Shown piece after piece: positions 16,939 to 25,082 of a stretch of 64,000 nt of DNA (position 1 is its first letter; the number at the start of each line of letters is the position of its first letter). A program made the translations under genes and the position numbers. Source of the stretch: Microbispora hainanensis (GTDB taxonomy: Bacteria; Actinomycetota; Actinomycetes; Streptosporangiales; Streptosporangiaceae); assembly GCF_036186745.1 (NCBI RefSeq), contig NZ_CP108086.1, positions 6,634,001 to 6,698,000 of the forward strand, in the 5' to 3' direction. The notes beneath the pieces are model-generated. The model had not been told where the DNA came from. It ran no database searches and saw only the letters and a program-made list of their open reading frames with translations.

Positions 16939-17384
16939 ACCTCGAACCGCTCGCCACCTTCCACGTGGATCTCGATCCCGTGCTCGACCTCGGCGACTCG
17001 CACTGGGGCCACCGCCGTGTGGTCAACATCGTGGGCGGCACGTTCGACGGTCCCCGCCTGTCGGGAACCGTGCTGCCCGGCGGGGCCGACTGGCAGGTCG
17101 TCCACGCCGACGGCATGATCAGCATCGACACGCGCTACACGCTGCGCACCCACGACGGCGCGCACATCTACATCACCACCAGCGGAGTCAGGCACGGCTC
17201 CCCCGAGGTGCTCGACCGCCTCGGGCGCGGCGAAGACGTGGACCCGTCGGAGTACTACTTCCGGCTGTTCTGCCGCTTCGAGACGGGCGACGATCGATAT
17301 CTGTGGCTCAACCGCACCCTCGCCGTGGCCTCGGCCGCCCGCGTGGCCACCGCCGTACGCTACGACGCCTACGCCCTGACCTGA
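16935..17384 (+). CDS. DUF3237 domain protein
   Basis: 149 aa, GTG overlapping the previous TGA. Strand-rich pattern with GGTFDGPRLSGTVLPGGADW, QVVHADGMISIDTRYTLRT and YYFRLFCRFETGDDRYLWLN: the usual DUF3237 (UPF0311) blocks. This small beta-barrel family is frequently co-encoded with aromatic ring hydroxylases and esterases, as here. Its biochemical role is unproven. Confidence 0.88.
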   Translation: MNLEPLATFHVDLDPVLDLGDSHWGHRRVVNIVGGTFDGPRLSGTVLPGGADWQVVHADGMISIDTRYTLRTHDGAHIYITTSGVRHGSPEVLDRLGRGEDVDPSEYYFRLFCRFETGDDRYLWLNRTLAVASAARVATAVRYDAYALT

Positions 17385-17408
17385 CCTGACCTCGTCCTGA
17401 GGAGCCCC

Positions 17409-19001
17409 ATGCCGAAGCTCGACCGCTCCCCGTTTCCGGTCACCGTCGAGCACGACGTCCCGATGCCGATGCGGGACGGCACCGTCCTGCGCGGCTCCGT
17501 CCACCGGCCGGCCCACGGCGGCCCGTTCCCGGCGCTGCTCATGCGCACGCCGTACGGCGAGGACTCGCTGCGGACGGCGCCGGTGACGCCCGCGCTGCGG
17601 GCCGGGTTCGCGGTGGTGCTGCAGCACTGCCGGGGGCGCGGGAGCAGCGACGGCGAGTTCCGGCCGTGGGCGGACGAGGGCGCCGACGGCCACGACACGA
17701 TCACCTGGATCACCGCGCAGCCCTGGTCGAACGGCGAGGTCGTCATGAGCGGCATGTCCTACCTCGCCGGGTGTGCCCTCCAGGCGGCGGCGACCCGCCC
17801 GCCGGGGCTGAAGGCCGTGGTCGCCTCCATGACGCCACACGACTTCCACGACGGCCTCAAGTATCACGGCGGGGCCTTCGCCCTGGGCTCGGCACTCAAC
17901 TGGGGTGCGCTGCAGGCGATGCTCAGCCTGCTGCACGCCGCCGAGGCGGGCGAGGACGCCGGCCCGGGTCTGGCCGTGGTCCTTCCCGTGCTGCACGACC
18001 AGGACGCCGCGGCACGCACCCTGCCGGTCGGCGACATCCCCGGCATCCCCTGGTGGCGCGACTGGACCTCGCACGTGGAACGCGACGCCTACTGGGAGGA
18101 CCTGGCCGATACCCTGCGCCACGACCGCATCGAGGTGCCGGTCATGCACGTGGCGGGCTGGTTCGACCTGTTCCTCGGCGGGACGCTGGAAAACCACCGC
18201 CGTCTCGGTGGTCCTCTGGTCATCGGCCCCTGGTCCCACCTCGCGCCGGGCGCCGCGGGCACCGGGCGGCTGTTCTTCGGGGCCGCCGCCTCGGGGCAGG
18301 CGATCGGGCTGGAGCAGCGGGAGCTCGCGTTCCTGAAGGGCGAGGACACCGGCCCCGCCGTGAAGATCTTCGTGATGGGCGACGACGTCTGGCGGGACGA
18401 GGAGACCTGGCCGCTGGAGCGCGCCGTCGAGACCCCCTACTACCTGCACACCGGCGGGCTCCTCTCCCCCGAGCCTCCCTCGGCGTACGAGCCGGCGACC
18501 TTCACCTTCGACCCGCGCGACCCGGTCCCGACCGTCGGCGGCCCGACCCTGCTGGCCGATCCCACCAACGTCGGCCCGCAGGACCAGCGCGACGTGGAGC
18601 GGCGGCCCGACGTGCTCTGCTACTCGACCGAGGTGCTCGCCTCCGACGTCGAGGTGACGGGCCCGGTGTCGGTGACCCTGCACGCGGAGACCTCCGCCGC
18701 CTCGACCGACTGGACGGCCAAGCTCGTGGACGTCCATCCCGACGGCCGGGCGATGAGCGTGATCGACGGCATCGTCCGCGTCGCCGAGCCGTCCGGGACG
18801 TTCGTCATCGATCTGGTGGCCACCAGCCAGGTCTTCAAGGCCGGTCACCGGATCCGGGTGGAGATCTCCAGCTCCAACTTCCCCCGTTTCGACCGCAACC
18901 CCGGCACCGGCCGGAGCGCGGCGACCGAGGCGGACATGGTCGTCCAGCACCAGAAGGTCTTCCCCGACTCGTACATCACGCTGCCGATCGTCCCCCGCTG
19001 A
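17409..19001 (+). CDS. CocE/NonD-type serine hydrolase (S15 family)
   Basis: 530 aa. Alpha/beta-hydrolase core with nucleophile Ser117 in MSGMSYLAG, preceded by RGRGSSDGEFRPW, and the HVAGWFDLFLGG and IGPWSHLAPG blocks near 235-260 carrying the Asp and His of the triad. C-terminal jelly-roll (residues about 370-525), ending with FPRFDRNPGTG, as in CocE. Such enzymes hydrolyse esters or amides. As the third gene behind a monooxygenase it may open an ester made or exposed by the first step (inference). Confidence 0.9.
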   Translation: MPKLDRSPFPVTVEHDVPMPMRDGTVLRGSVHRPAHGGPFPALLMRTPYGEDSLRTAPVTPALRAGFAVVLQHCRGRGSSDGEFRPWADEGADGHDTITWITAQPWSNGEVVMSGMSYLAGCALQAAATRPPGLKAVVASMTPHDFHDGLKYHGGAFALGSALNWGALQAMLSLLHAAEAGEDAGPGLAVVLPVLHDQDAAARTLPVGDIPGIPWWRDWTSHVERDAYWEDLADTLRHDRIEVPVMHVAGWFDLFLGGTLENHRRLGGPLVIGPWSHLAPGAAGTGRLFFGAAASGQAIGLEQRELAFLKGEDTGPAVKIFVMGDDVWRDEETWPLERAVETPYYLHTGGLLSPEPPSAYEPATFTFDPRDPVPTVGGPTLLADPTNVGPQDQRDVERRPDVLCYSTEVLASDVEVTGPVSVTLHAETSAASTDWTAKLVDVHPDGRAMSVIDGIVRVAEPSGTFVIDLVATSQVFKAGHRIRVEISSSNFPRFDRNPGTGRSAATEADMVVQHQKVFPDSYITLPIVPR

Positions 19002-19312
19002 CCCCACTTCCCTGGGCCGGCCTCCCTGCCGTCGATCCGGTGGCGATCCCTTCGAGGAGATCCACGCCTCCGCCCCATCCGTCCGCCCGGAAGCCGTGGC
19101 AACCCGGATCAGCCTTCGGCCTTCGCCTTCACGGCCTGCGCCGTTCTCCCGGCCAGCCCGGCACTCTACAAGCATCATTCCGGCACGAGCGAGAACTTAC
19201 GATCACCATCTGGCCTCCTCCTATGCCCACCACCTCATCGAGCCCGGCTTCTGCTCGCGGCTGATTCCGCTACGTTGCGACGCCCTGGCACAGTTGATCA
19301 CGAACGTGCACA
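19002..19312. other. Non-coding gap
   Basis: About 310 bp, slightly richer in AT toward 19190-19310. I see no gene, hairpin or repeat. It holds the promoter for the HNH gene; the composition change marks the left edge of the accessory patch. Confidence 0.5.
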
Positions 19313-20254
19313 ATGACCTCCGTGAAGGTGTACGTCGGGGTGACCGACGACAGGTGGTACCGCTTTCTGGCGGGACGTCCCGACCTGAGCGAGGTCAATT
19401 TCTGGCGGCCCTCCAGCGGACGGGAGTTCCGCGCGATCGACCACGGCGAGCCGTTCTTCTTCAAAACGCACCATCCGCACAACCGCGTGGTCGGCGGTGG
19501 GTTCTTCAGCGGCTTCGCGCCTCTCCGAGTGTCCGAGGCATGGGAGTTCTTCGGGCAGGGAAACGGCGCCGTGAGCCTGGGAGAACTGCGTCAGCAGGTG
19601 GGCAAATACCGTAGCCGACCGATGATGCTCGGCGAGGACCCGGTCATCGGCTGCGTCATCATCCGCGACGTCTTCTTCTATCCCGAGGATCGTGTCGCCG
19701 GACCACCGCCCGGCTTCGCTTCGAACATCGTGCAGGGCAAGAGCTACGACCTTGCCGTTCACCCTGCCGCTGGTTACTTCTACGATTTGCTGAACCGGGC
19801 CGGGATCGGCGGGGACGTCGACCTGTCCGAGCCGTGGCATCGCGACGGGCCCATCTTCGGCGACCCCAGGATGGCTCCACGAAGGCTCGGTCAGCAGGCG
19901 TTCCAGGCCGTCGTCCTCCATGCATACGAACGGCGTTGCGCGATCACCGGTGACCGGATCAGGCCGGTCCTGCAGGCCGCACACATCCGTCCGGTCACGA
20001 AGGGCGGCGAGCACCGGTTGGACAACGGGCTCCTGCTCCGCTCGGACGTGCACACGCTCTTCGACCGCGGTTATCTGGCGGTCGACCCCGAGCATCGGTT
20101 ACTGGTCAGCCCGCGCCTGCGCGAGGAGTTCGGCAACGGCGAGGAGTTCTACCGGCGGGCCGGGCAGGAAATCGCGGTCCCCGGCCGGCCCCGCGACCGG
20201 CCGAACCGGGAATCCATCGAGTGGCATCTCGACGAAGTCTTCCTCCGTACGTAG
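19313..20254 (+). CDS. HNH endonuclease with N-terminal PUA/EVE-like domain
   Basis: 313 aa. C-terminal HNH module (residues about 205-260): CAITGDRIRPVLQAAHIRPV, GGEHRLDNGLLLRSDVHTLF and DRGYLAVDPEH; the His pair, Asn and final His are all present. The N-terminal 140 residues start VKVYVGVTDDRWYRFL, and contain GEPFFFKTHHPHNRVVGGG, resembling the PUA-like domains (EVE, ASCH) that read modified bases. The combination is typical of type IV, modification-dependent restriction enzymes; this assignment is inference. Lower GC and a neighbouring restriction-gene remnant support an accessory origin. Confidence 0.8.
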   Translation: MTSVKVYVGVTDDRWYRFLAGRPDLSEVNFWRPSSGREFRAIDHGEPFFFKTHHPHNRVVGGGFFSGFAPLRVSEAWEFFGQGNGAVSLGELRQQVGKYRSRPMMLGEDPVIGCVIIRDVFFYPEDRVAGPPPGFASNIVQGKSYDLAVHPAAGYFYDLLNRAGIGGDVDLSEPWHRDGPIFGDPRMAPRRLGQQAFQAVVLHAYERRCAITGDRIRPVLQAAHIRPVTKGGEHRLDNGLLLRSDVHTLFDRGYLAVDPEHRLLVSPRLREEFGNGEEFYRRAGQEIAVPGRPRDRPNRESIEWHLDEVFLRT

Positions 20255-20305
20255 GCCCGCCCGACACCCGGCTCGGCGGGGTCACGTCAACCCAGCCGGG
20301 CCGGG

Positions 20306-20892
20306 TCAGGAGATGTCGCCGAGCAGCTCGTCGGAGGAGTCAACCGTGGCAGCTGCCCGGAGCCGGGAATTCAGACGATCGAAATCGTGGCATTTCCGGA
20401 TCCGCTCGGAAAAGTCGTCGGACACCTCGATACCCCGGGCCGACAGGACCGTCAGGATCGCCTCCGCCTTACCTTCAGCTATGCCTTCGGCCTTGCCCTT
20501 GGCGATGTTCTCGCGGGCCCAGTATTCGTAAGTCTCGCTCTTCAAGTGCTCCTCCAAGTGATCCCAGACCTCTCGAGGCAGCGCCGCACGAACCATGTCA
20601 GCGTACATACCCCCAGGTCCCGGTCGAGATTGTGCAGCGCGGCGAACAGGGCGTTGAGGATCTCGGGGCCCTCCGGCGTGGCGGCGTGGTGGATCGCCGA
20701 GAGCACCGCGAGCTCGATGTCCTCGGCCGCCTGACCGGGATCGGTGATGACCGGCACCTCGTTGGGGCCCGCGACCAGCGGCTTGAGGACCAGACCGGGG
20801 TGGCCGAGTTCGATCGGGCGGGCGCACCAGCGGGCGACCGACGCCTCGGGGCACACCGCCAGCAGGATGACCGGGCATTCGAGGCGGCTGCT
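20306..20892 (-). pseudogene. Rpn-like / DUF-type PD-(D/E)XK nuclease, N-terminally truncated and frameshifted
   Basis: The first intact stretch reads LECPVILLAVCPEASVARWC, then ARPIELGHPGLVLKPLV and ELAVLSAIHHAATPEGPEIL. At a C5 run (20610-20614) the frame is lost; one extra base restores it to MYADMVRAALPREVWDHLEE, then YEYWARENIAKGKAEGIAEGK and a degenerate tail ending DELLGDIS. In this actinobacterial family about 100 residues with the nuclease core should precede; they are missing. The KGKAEGIAEGKAEA run is the typical charged repeat. Confidence 0.75.
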
Positions 20893-20985
20893 ACCGCAGC
20901 AGCAGAGGATCGTTGGCCGCCCGGGCGGGCGAGAAGGGCTCGGACGCTGAATATGACGGCATGCCCGCCTTCATCGGTTGCTCGT

Positions 20986-21522
20986 TCACCAGCGGATGAA
21001 GTCCGGCGGGACGTGGTCCACCAGCCAGACGCCGTTGGCACTCACCCGGAAGTGATGCCCCGCCGCGTACATAGCGCCCGCGTCGACCACGAGCACGACC
21101 GGCTTCCCCCTGCGTGCGCCGACCCGGGTGGCGGTCTCCCGGTCCGGCGACAGGTGGACGTGATGGCGGGCCATCGGCCGCAGCCCCTCCACGCGGATCG
21201 GCTCGACGTTCCGGGCGACCGTGCCGTGGTAGAGGACCGGAGGCGGCTCGGCCACCGGCAGGTCGAGGTCGACGGGCACCGAGTGCCCCTGGCTGGCGCG
21301 GATGCGATCACCCCCGATCACGTATCGCCGTTTGTCGTTGCCGGCGACCACCTGCTCCAGCTCGGCACGCGAGATCGGGAACCCGTTCGAGGCCGCCGCC
21401 GTCAGCAGCACGTCGATGTCCACCCAGCCGTGCGCGTCGAGTTCGATGCCGATGCGCTCGGGCTGGTGGCGCAGGTGCTTGGCGAGGTACTTCGAGACCC
21501 GCACCAGCCGCTGTTCGTCCAC
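20986..21522 (-). CDS. kptA: RNA 2'-phosphotransferase (Tpt1/KptA family)
   Basis: 178 aa, GTG behind GGAGG. N-terminal winged helix: VSKYLAKHLRHQPERIGIEL with GWVDIDVLL; C-terminal ADP-ribosyltransferase-like domain: QGHSVPVDL, VLYHGTVARNVEPIRVEGLRP, MARHHVHLS, and VDAGAMYAAGHHFRVSANGV. The conserved Arg-His-Arg-Arg core is represented by the K/R/H positions in these blocks. The family removes a 2'-phosphate from RNA using NAD+; bacteria lack the eukaryotic tRNA splicing route, so the substrate is debated (2'-phosphorylated RNA or DNA/RNA end ADP-ribosylation). Confidence 0.93.
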   Translation of the reverse strand: MDEQRLVRVSKYLAKHLRHQPERIGIELDAHGWVDIDVLLTAAASNGFPISRAELEQVVAGNDKRRYVIGGDRIRASQGHSVPVDLDLPVAEPPPVLYHGTVARNVEPIRVEGLRPMARHHVHLSPDRETATRVGARRGKPVVLVVDAGAMYAAGHHFRVSANGVWLVDHVPPDFIRW

Positions 21523-21557
21523 ACCTTACCTCCAGTCCCCGGCGTCTAGATCACCCT

Positions 21558-21730
21558 ATGGTGTCGGTCATGGACTGGGTCGAGCGTTTCGCGAACCTCC
21601 GCCGCTGCACGCTGCGGGGCGAACGGGCAGGCCTGCACGGGTTCCCCACGCCGGTCTCGACTCTGTCGACACGAGCCACATCGAGTGGCACGGCCGCCAG
21701 GTCTTCCGGACCCCGGCACGGCAGGGATAG
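21558..21730 (+). pseudogene. Collapsed restriction endonuclease gene (phosphorothioate-binding HNH-like)
   Basis: The 5' part reads MDWVERFANLRRCTLRGERA, the usual opening of the actinobacterial family annotated as phosphorothioated-DNA-binding/ScoMcrA-like restriction endonucleases ('MDWVxRFxxLRRxxxxGxRAPHKPLLLLY'). The 3' part, in another frame, reads DTSHIEWHGRQVFRTPARQG and stops, similar to the family's last residues ('xIxWHxREVFRxP'). About 250-400 residues between are gone. The identification rests on two short motifs. Confidence 0.5.
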
Positions 21731-21749
21731 CCGATAGGCTTCAGGCCCT

Positions 21750-22484
21750 ATGGACAGCTCGATCCTGGAGAAGGTCCGCGAACTGCGCGGACAGGGCAAC
21801 TCCCCCAAGCAGATCGCCCGGGCCCTGGGCATGGCGCCTGCGGCGGTCGCGCCGTACATCAGGGCGGTGGCCGAGCAGACGGGCGGGCAGGCCGCCGAAC
21901 CCGAAGTCGCGGGGTGCTGGATCAACGCGGGCTGGAGCGAGGGGCTGACCATCCCGGACACGACCGGCTGGGCGGACGACGCCCCGGACGGCCAGGAGAC
22001 GGCGGGCACGGTGAGCGTCATCGTGGCGCGCAAGCACGGCTGGGACAAGCTGTCGGTCTGCGCCTACCTCGTCGACGTCTACTGCCTCGGCGTCAAGCAC
22101 GCCCTGGGCCCCGACGTGATGAACGAAGTGGAGCTGCACCGCTTCCTCACCAGGTATTTCCGGATCTACCCGCGGGGCCGGCGGGAGGCGCCGCTCGATT
22201 TGGTGCGGCACCTCGTCTTCGGCGCGGTCGACTACGCCCGCGATCTCGGCTTCGAGCCGACGGCGGACTTCGCCGCGACGGCCGGCCACCTCGGCACCTG
22301 GGACGAGAAGTCGGCCATCACGTTCGGCAAGGACGGCAAGCCCCTCTATCTCGCGGGCCCGGACGACGACGTCAGGCACGTGGTGAAGACGCTGGAGCGG
22401 CGGGTCGGCCCGCCGCCCAACTTCGACTTCTTCGCCCCGATGCCCGAGTCGCAGATCTCCCTGGGCGGTCACCGGCTCGCCTGA
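21750..22484 (+). CDS. HTH-containing protein of unknown function
   Basis: 244 aa. Residues 5-40 form a resolvase-type HTH (LEKVRELRGQGNSPKQIARA, LGMAPAAVAPYIRAV). The remaining 190 residues have a distinct conserved look: CWINAGWSEGLTIPDTTGW, VSVIVARKHGWDKLSVCAYL, VDVYCLGVKHALGP, LRHLVFGAVDYARDLGF and PDDDVRHVVKTLER. This second part resembles proteins in which the HTH is fused to a domain of unknown function found in many actinomycetes. Cys and His are present but no known catalytic motif. Function unknown. Confidence 0.7.
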   Translation: MDSSILEKVRELRGQGNSPKQIARALGMAPAAVAPYIRAVAEQTGGQAAEPEVAGCWINAGWSEGLTIPDTTGWADDAPDGQETAGTVSVIVARKHGWDKLSVCAYLVDVYCLGVKHALGPDVMNEVELHRFLTRYFRIYPRGRREAPLDLVRHLVFGAVDYARDLGFEPTADFAATAGHLGTWDEKSAITFGKDGKPLYLAGPDDDVRHVVKTLERRVGPPPNFDFFAPMPESQISLGGHRLA

Positions 22485-22616
22485 CGCCGGAGGACACGAG
22501 GAGCCGCCCGCGCTCCCGGGCCGCCGGTCGCCCTGGCGGCCCGGGGAGGTGGCACTCGCTCATCTGTGCGCGAACAGGCGGTCCGCCGTACGTCCCGGCG
22601 TGCCAGACTGCGAGGC

Positions 22617-22994
22617 ATGGCAGCATCGGGCCGACCAGTGGTCATCGACATCCGGACGCGCCGGGCCGCCGAGGAGCGCGGCAAAGCGACTCCCGACGGC
22701 TCTGACCCGTTGCTGCGCACGGTGTACGGGGAGATCCTCCGCGACGAGCGGCTGGACCAGGACCGCACACTCGACGACGTGGCGCGTGCGGTGGGCATGT
22801 CGAAGCAGTATCTGTCGGAGGTCGAGCGCGGCCGCAAGGAGCCGTCGTCGGAGATGCTGCACTCGGTGTGCGACGCGCTCGGGTTGCCGATCGAGCACCT
22901 GCTCACCCGTGCCGTCCGGCGGATCACGGCGTCGCGGCGGATCGCGACCGGCAGGCCGTCCGGCACGCCACGGGTGGAGCTGCTGGCGGCGTGA
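22617..22994 (+). CDS. XRE-family Clp regulator (ClgR/PopR-like)
   Basis: 125 aa from ATG 22617. One Cro/C1-type HTH: LRTVYGEILRDERLDQDRTL, DDVARAVGMSKQYLSEVERG and RKEPSSEMLHSVCDALGLPI. That block matches ClgR and PopR, the regulators of clp genes in Streptomyces. The protein ends VELLAA; in S. lividans, terminal Ala-Ala residues make ClgR and PopR substrates of ClpP. It lies tail-to-tail with the clpP pair, three bases between stops, supporting the assignment. An upstream in-frame start at 22566 is less likely. Confidence 0.8.
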   Translation: MAASGRPVVIDIRTRRAAEERGKATPDGSDPLLRTVYGEILRDERLDQDRTLDDVARAVGMSKQYLSEVERGRKEPSSEMLHSVCDALGLPIEHLLTRAVRRITASRRIATGRPSGTPRVELLAA

Positions 22995-22997
22995 GCG

Positions 22998-23594
22998 CTA
23001 CGACGGCTCGCGAGCGCTGATCACCTCGTCGGCCAGGCCGTACTCGACGGCCTCTCGGGCGGTGAAGATGCGGTCGCGGTCGGTGTCCTCGCGCAGCCGC
23101 GCGACCTCCACCCCGGTGTGGCGGCTGAGGATCTCCTCGGTCTGCGCGCGCACGCGCAGCACCTCGGCCGCCTGCAGGGTCAGGTCGGAGATGGTGCCCT
23201 GCCCCTGCGTGGACGGCTGGTGGAGCAGCACGCGGGAGTGGCCGAGCATGAAACGCCGCCCGGGGGCGCCGGCGGCGAACAGCACCGCGGCGGCGGAGGC
23301 CGCCTGGCCCATGCAGTACGTCGCGACCTTCGCGCGGATGAACTGCATGGTGTCGTAGATCGCGAGCATCGCGGTCGACGAGCCGCCCGGGGAGTTGATG
23401 TACAGGTTGATCTCCTGGTCCGGGCTCTCCGCCTCCAGGTGCAGCAACTGTGCCATCACGACGTTGGCGACGCCGTCGTCGATCTCCGTGCCGAGGAAGA
23501 TGATCCGCTCGTTGAGCAGCCGGCTGAAGATGTCGAACGACCGCTCCCCCACCGGGGTCTTCTCGACCACGTACGGAATCGTGTACTGGCTCAT
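22998..23594 (-). CDS. clpP: ATP-dependent Clp protease proteolytic subunit (second of pair)
   Basis: 198 aa, starting [20 protein letters not shown]. Catalytic triad Ser100 (GQAASAAAV), His125 (LLHQPST) and Asp174 (DTDRDRIFT), with family spacing Ser-25-His-49-Asp. The start overlaps the stop of the preceding clpP (ATGA), so the two are translationally coupled. It belongs to the ClpP2/ClpP4-like type with AASAAA in place of AASMG. The two subunits probably form one mixed tetradecamer. Confidence 0.93.
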   Translation of the reverse strand: MSQYTIPYVVEKTPVGERSFDIFSRLLNERIIFLGTEIDDGVANVVMAQLLHLEAESPDQEINLYINSPGGSSTAMLAIYDTMQFIRAKVATYCMGQAASAAAVLFAAGAPGRRFMLGHSRVLLHQPSTQGQGTISDLTLQAAEVLRVRAQTEEILSRHTGVEVARLREDTDRDRIFTAREAVEYGLADEVISAREPS

Positions 23595-24199
23595 GACGTG
23601 AACCCCATCCGGTTGGAAACGGCGTACGGCGCGATGGCCTGGAAGGAGTCGACGATCGAGTCGATGATCCCGTAGTCGCGGGCCTGCTCGGGGGTGAACC
23701 AGCGGTCCCGGTCGCTGTCGGCGGCGATCTCCTCGATCGTGCGGCCCGTCTCCGCGGCGAGGATCTCCTCGGACTGCCGTTTCATGTACTTGAGGTTCTC
23801 TGCCTGGATGGAGATGTCGATCGCCGTGCCGCCGATGCCGGCCGACGGCTGGTGCATCATGATCCGGCTGTGCGCGAGGCTGATCCGCTTGCCGTGCGTG
23901 CCGGACGCCAGCAGCACCTGGCCCATGCTCGCCGCCATCCCCAGCGCGACGGTGACGACGTCGTTCGGCACCAGCTTCATCGTGTCGTAGATCGCCAGCC
24001 CGGCCAGCACCGACCCTCCCGGCGAATTGATGTAGAGGATGATGTCGCTTTCGGGGTCCGCCGAGGCGAGCAGCACCATCTCGGCGCACGCCCGCTCGGC
24101 CATCTCGTCGTCGACCTCTCCGGTCAGCAGCAGGGTCCGTTGCTGGAACAGCCTTTCGTTCAGCCGATCCCGGTAACTCGTGCTCGGTGAAACACTCAT
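23591..24199 (-). CDS. clpP: ATP-dependent Clp protease proteolytic subunit (first of pair)
   Basis: 202 aa. Triad Ser91 (GMAASMGQV), His116 (MMHQPSAG) and Asp165 (DRDRWFT), spaced exactly as in E. coli ClpP. NSPGG and the handle helix are intact. Adjacency to a PopR/ClgR-like regulator and absence of clpX or tig nearby suggest the inducible clpP3-clpP4-type operon rather than the housekeeping clpP1P2 (inference). I found no clear ClgR box (GTTCGC-N-GCGAAC) in the 200 bp upstream. Confidence 0.93.
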   Translation of the reverse strand: MSVSPSTSYRDRLNERLFQQRTLLLTGEVDDEMAERACAEMVLLASADPESDIILYINSPGGSVLAGLAIYDTMKLVPNDVVTVALGMAASMGQVLLASGTHGKRISLAHSRIMMHQPSAGIGGTAIDISIQAENLKYMKRQSEEILAAETGRTIEEIAADSDRDRWFTPEQARDYGIIDSIVDSFQAIAPYAVSNRMGFTS

Positions 24200-24515
24200 G
24201 GCGCAGTTGTATCCGCCGCGACCCCGCTACCTGTCGATATGTCTGCTGAGGGCAGACCGGATGGTGCGCGAGCGGGCGGCGGGCTGGTGACCTGAACGCC
24301 TTCGGCGCATCCCGGCGTACGGCGGGCGGGCGGCCTGACGACCAGGCCGCCGACCGCGGCCACCGCCGATCACCCCCGCGCCCGGCCGCGTACGGGAGGA
24401 GGCGGGCACGTGCGACCCGCCTCTGTCCCGATGGATCCCCCCACCGGGCTCCCGGTCATGGCCCGGGAAACCCCGGCGGCCGGTCAGCGGGCCTGGCCCG
24501 GCGCTCCGGGCCGGG
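24200..24515. other. Intergenic region upstream of clpP operon
   Basis: 316 bp. It contains the clpP promoter region but no recognisable regulator box, and the 3' end of the converging gene at 24516. An open frame on the plus strand from 24410 runs antisense to that gene and looks like a shadow. Confidence 0.5.
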
Positions 24516-24857
24516 TCATCGGCCGGACGCGGTCGCCTTGGGCGAGGCGCCGGCGGACGGCGACGCGGGCGCCTCGGGGGACGCGGACCCCGATGGCGTG
24601 GCCGAACTCGTGGCCTCCGGCTTGGCCGGTCCTATGACCGAAGAGGACGGTTGCGGCGAGGCGTTCGCGACCGGCGTCACCGTGTCCGGCGTTCCGGAGG
24701 AGACGAAGACCAGCACTCCCGTCGCGACGGCCACCACCGCCACCACTCCGGCGGCCGCATACATGATCTTGCGCCTGAGCCGCCTGCGCTGCTCGCGCCG
24801 CCTGGCTTCCTCGCGCCGCATCGCGGCGCGCATGCGCTTCACCTTTCGCTGTGACAT
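24516..24857 (-). CDS. Single-pass membrane protein with Ser/Pro-rich exterior
   Basis: 113 aa. A strongly basic coil (QRKVKRMRAAMRREEARRRE) is followed by one membrane helix (IMYAAAGVVAVVAVATGVLV) and then a 65-residue Ser/Pro/Ala tail, PEATSSATPSGSASPEAPAS. Orientation: basic part in the cytoplasm, tail outside. Start set at ATG 24857 with GGGAG upstream; the GTG at 24863 overlaps it. Function unknown; the layout is common among small wall-spanning actinomycete proteins. Confidence 0.7.
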   Translation of the reverse strand: MSQRKVKRMRAAMRREEARRREQRRRLRRKIMYAAAGVVAVVAVATGVLVFVSSGTPDTVTPVANASPQPSSSVIGPAKPEATSSATPSGSASPEAPASPSAGASPKATASGR

Positions 24858-25082
24858 GGGCACTCCCGAGACCGCTCCCCGAGACGTCGTCGCGGGTCAC
24901 CATAGCCGCGGGCGCGTAACGCGGATCTAAAACCCGCTCGCGCCGTTCGGCCCCCTGTCGCGGCACCCGCCGTACGGCGGGTAGTCTCCGCCGCGTGGCG
25001 CTGGATCGTCGCACCCGTGTTTTCCACGATGGTGAGCACGGACCAGTTGGTCGCAGGCAACCTCCACGACACGGGAGCCCCA

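Noticed and set aside
19313..22994. Integrative element with attachment sites
   Set aside because: No integrase, tRNA or direct-repeat ends seen; only an accessory composition.
24200..24410. ClgR box upstream of clpP
   Set aside because: No GTTCGC-N-GCGAAC-like sequence visible.
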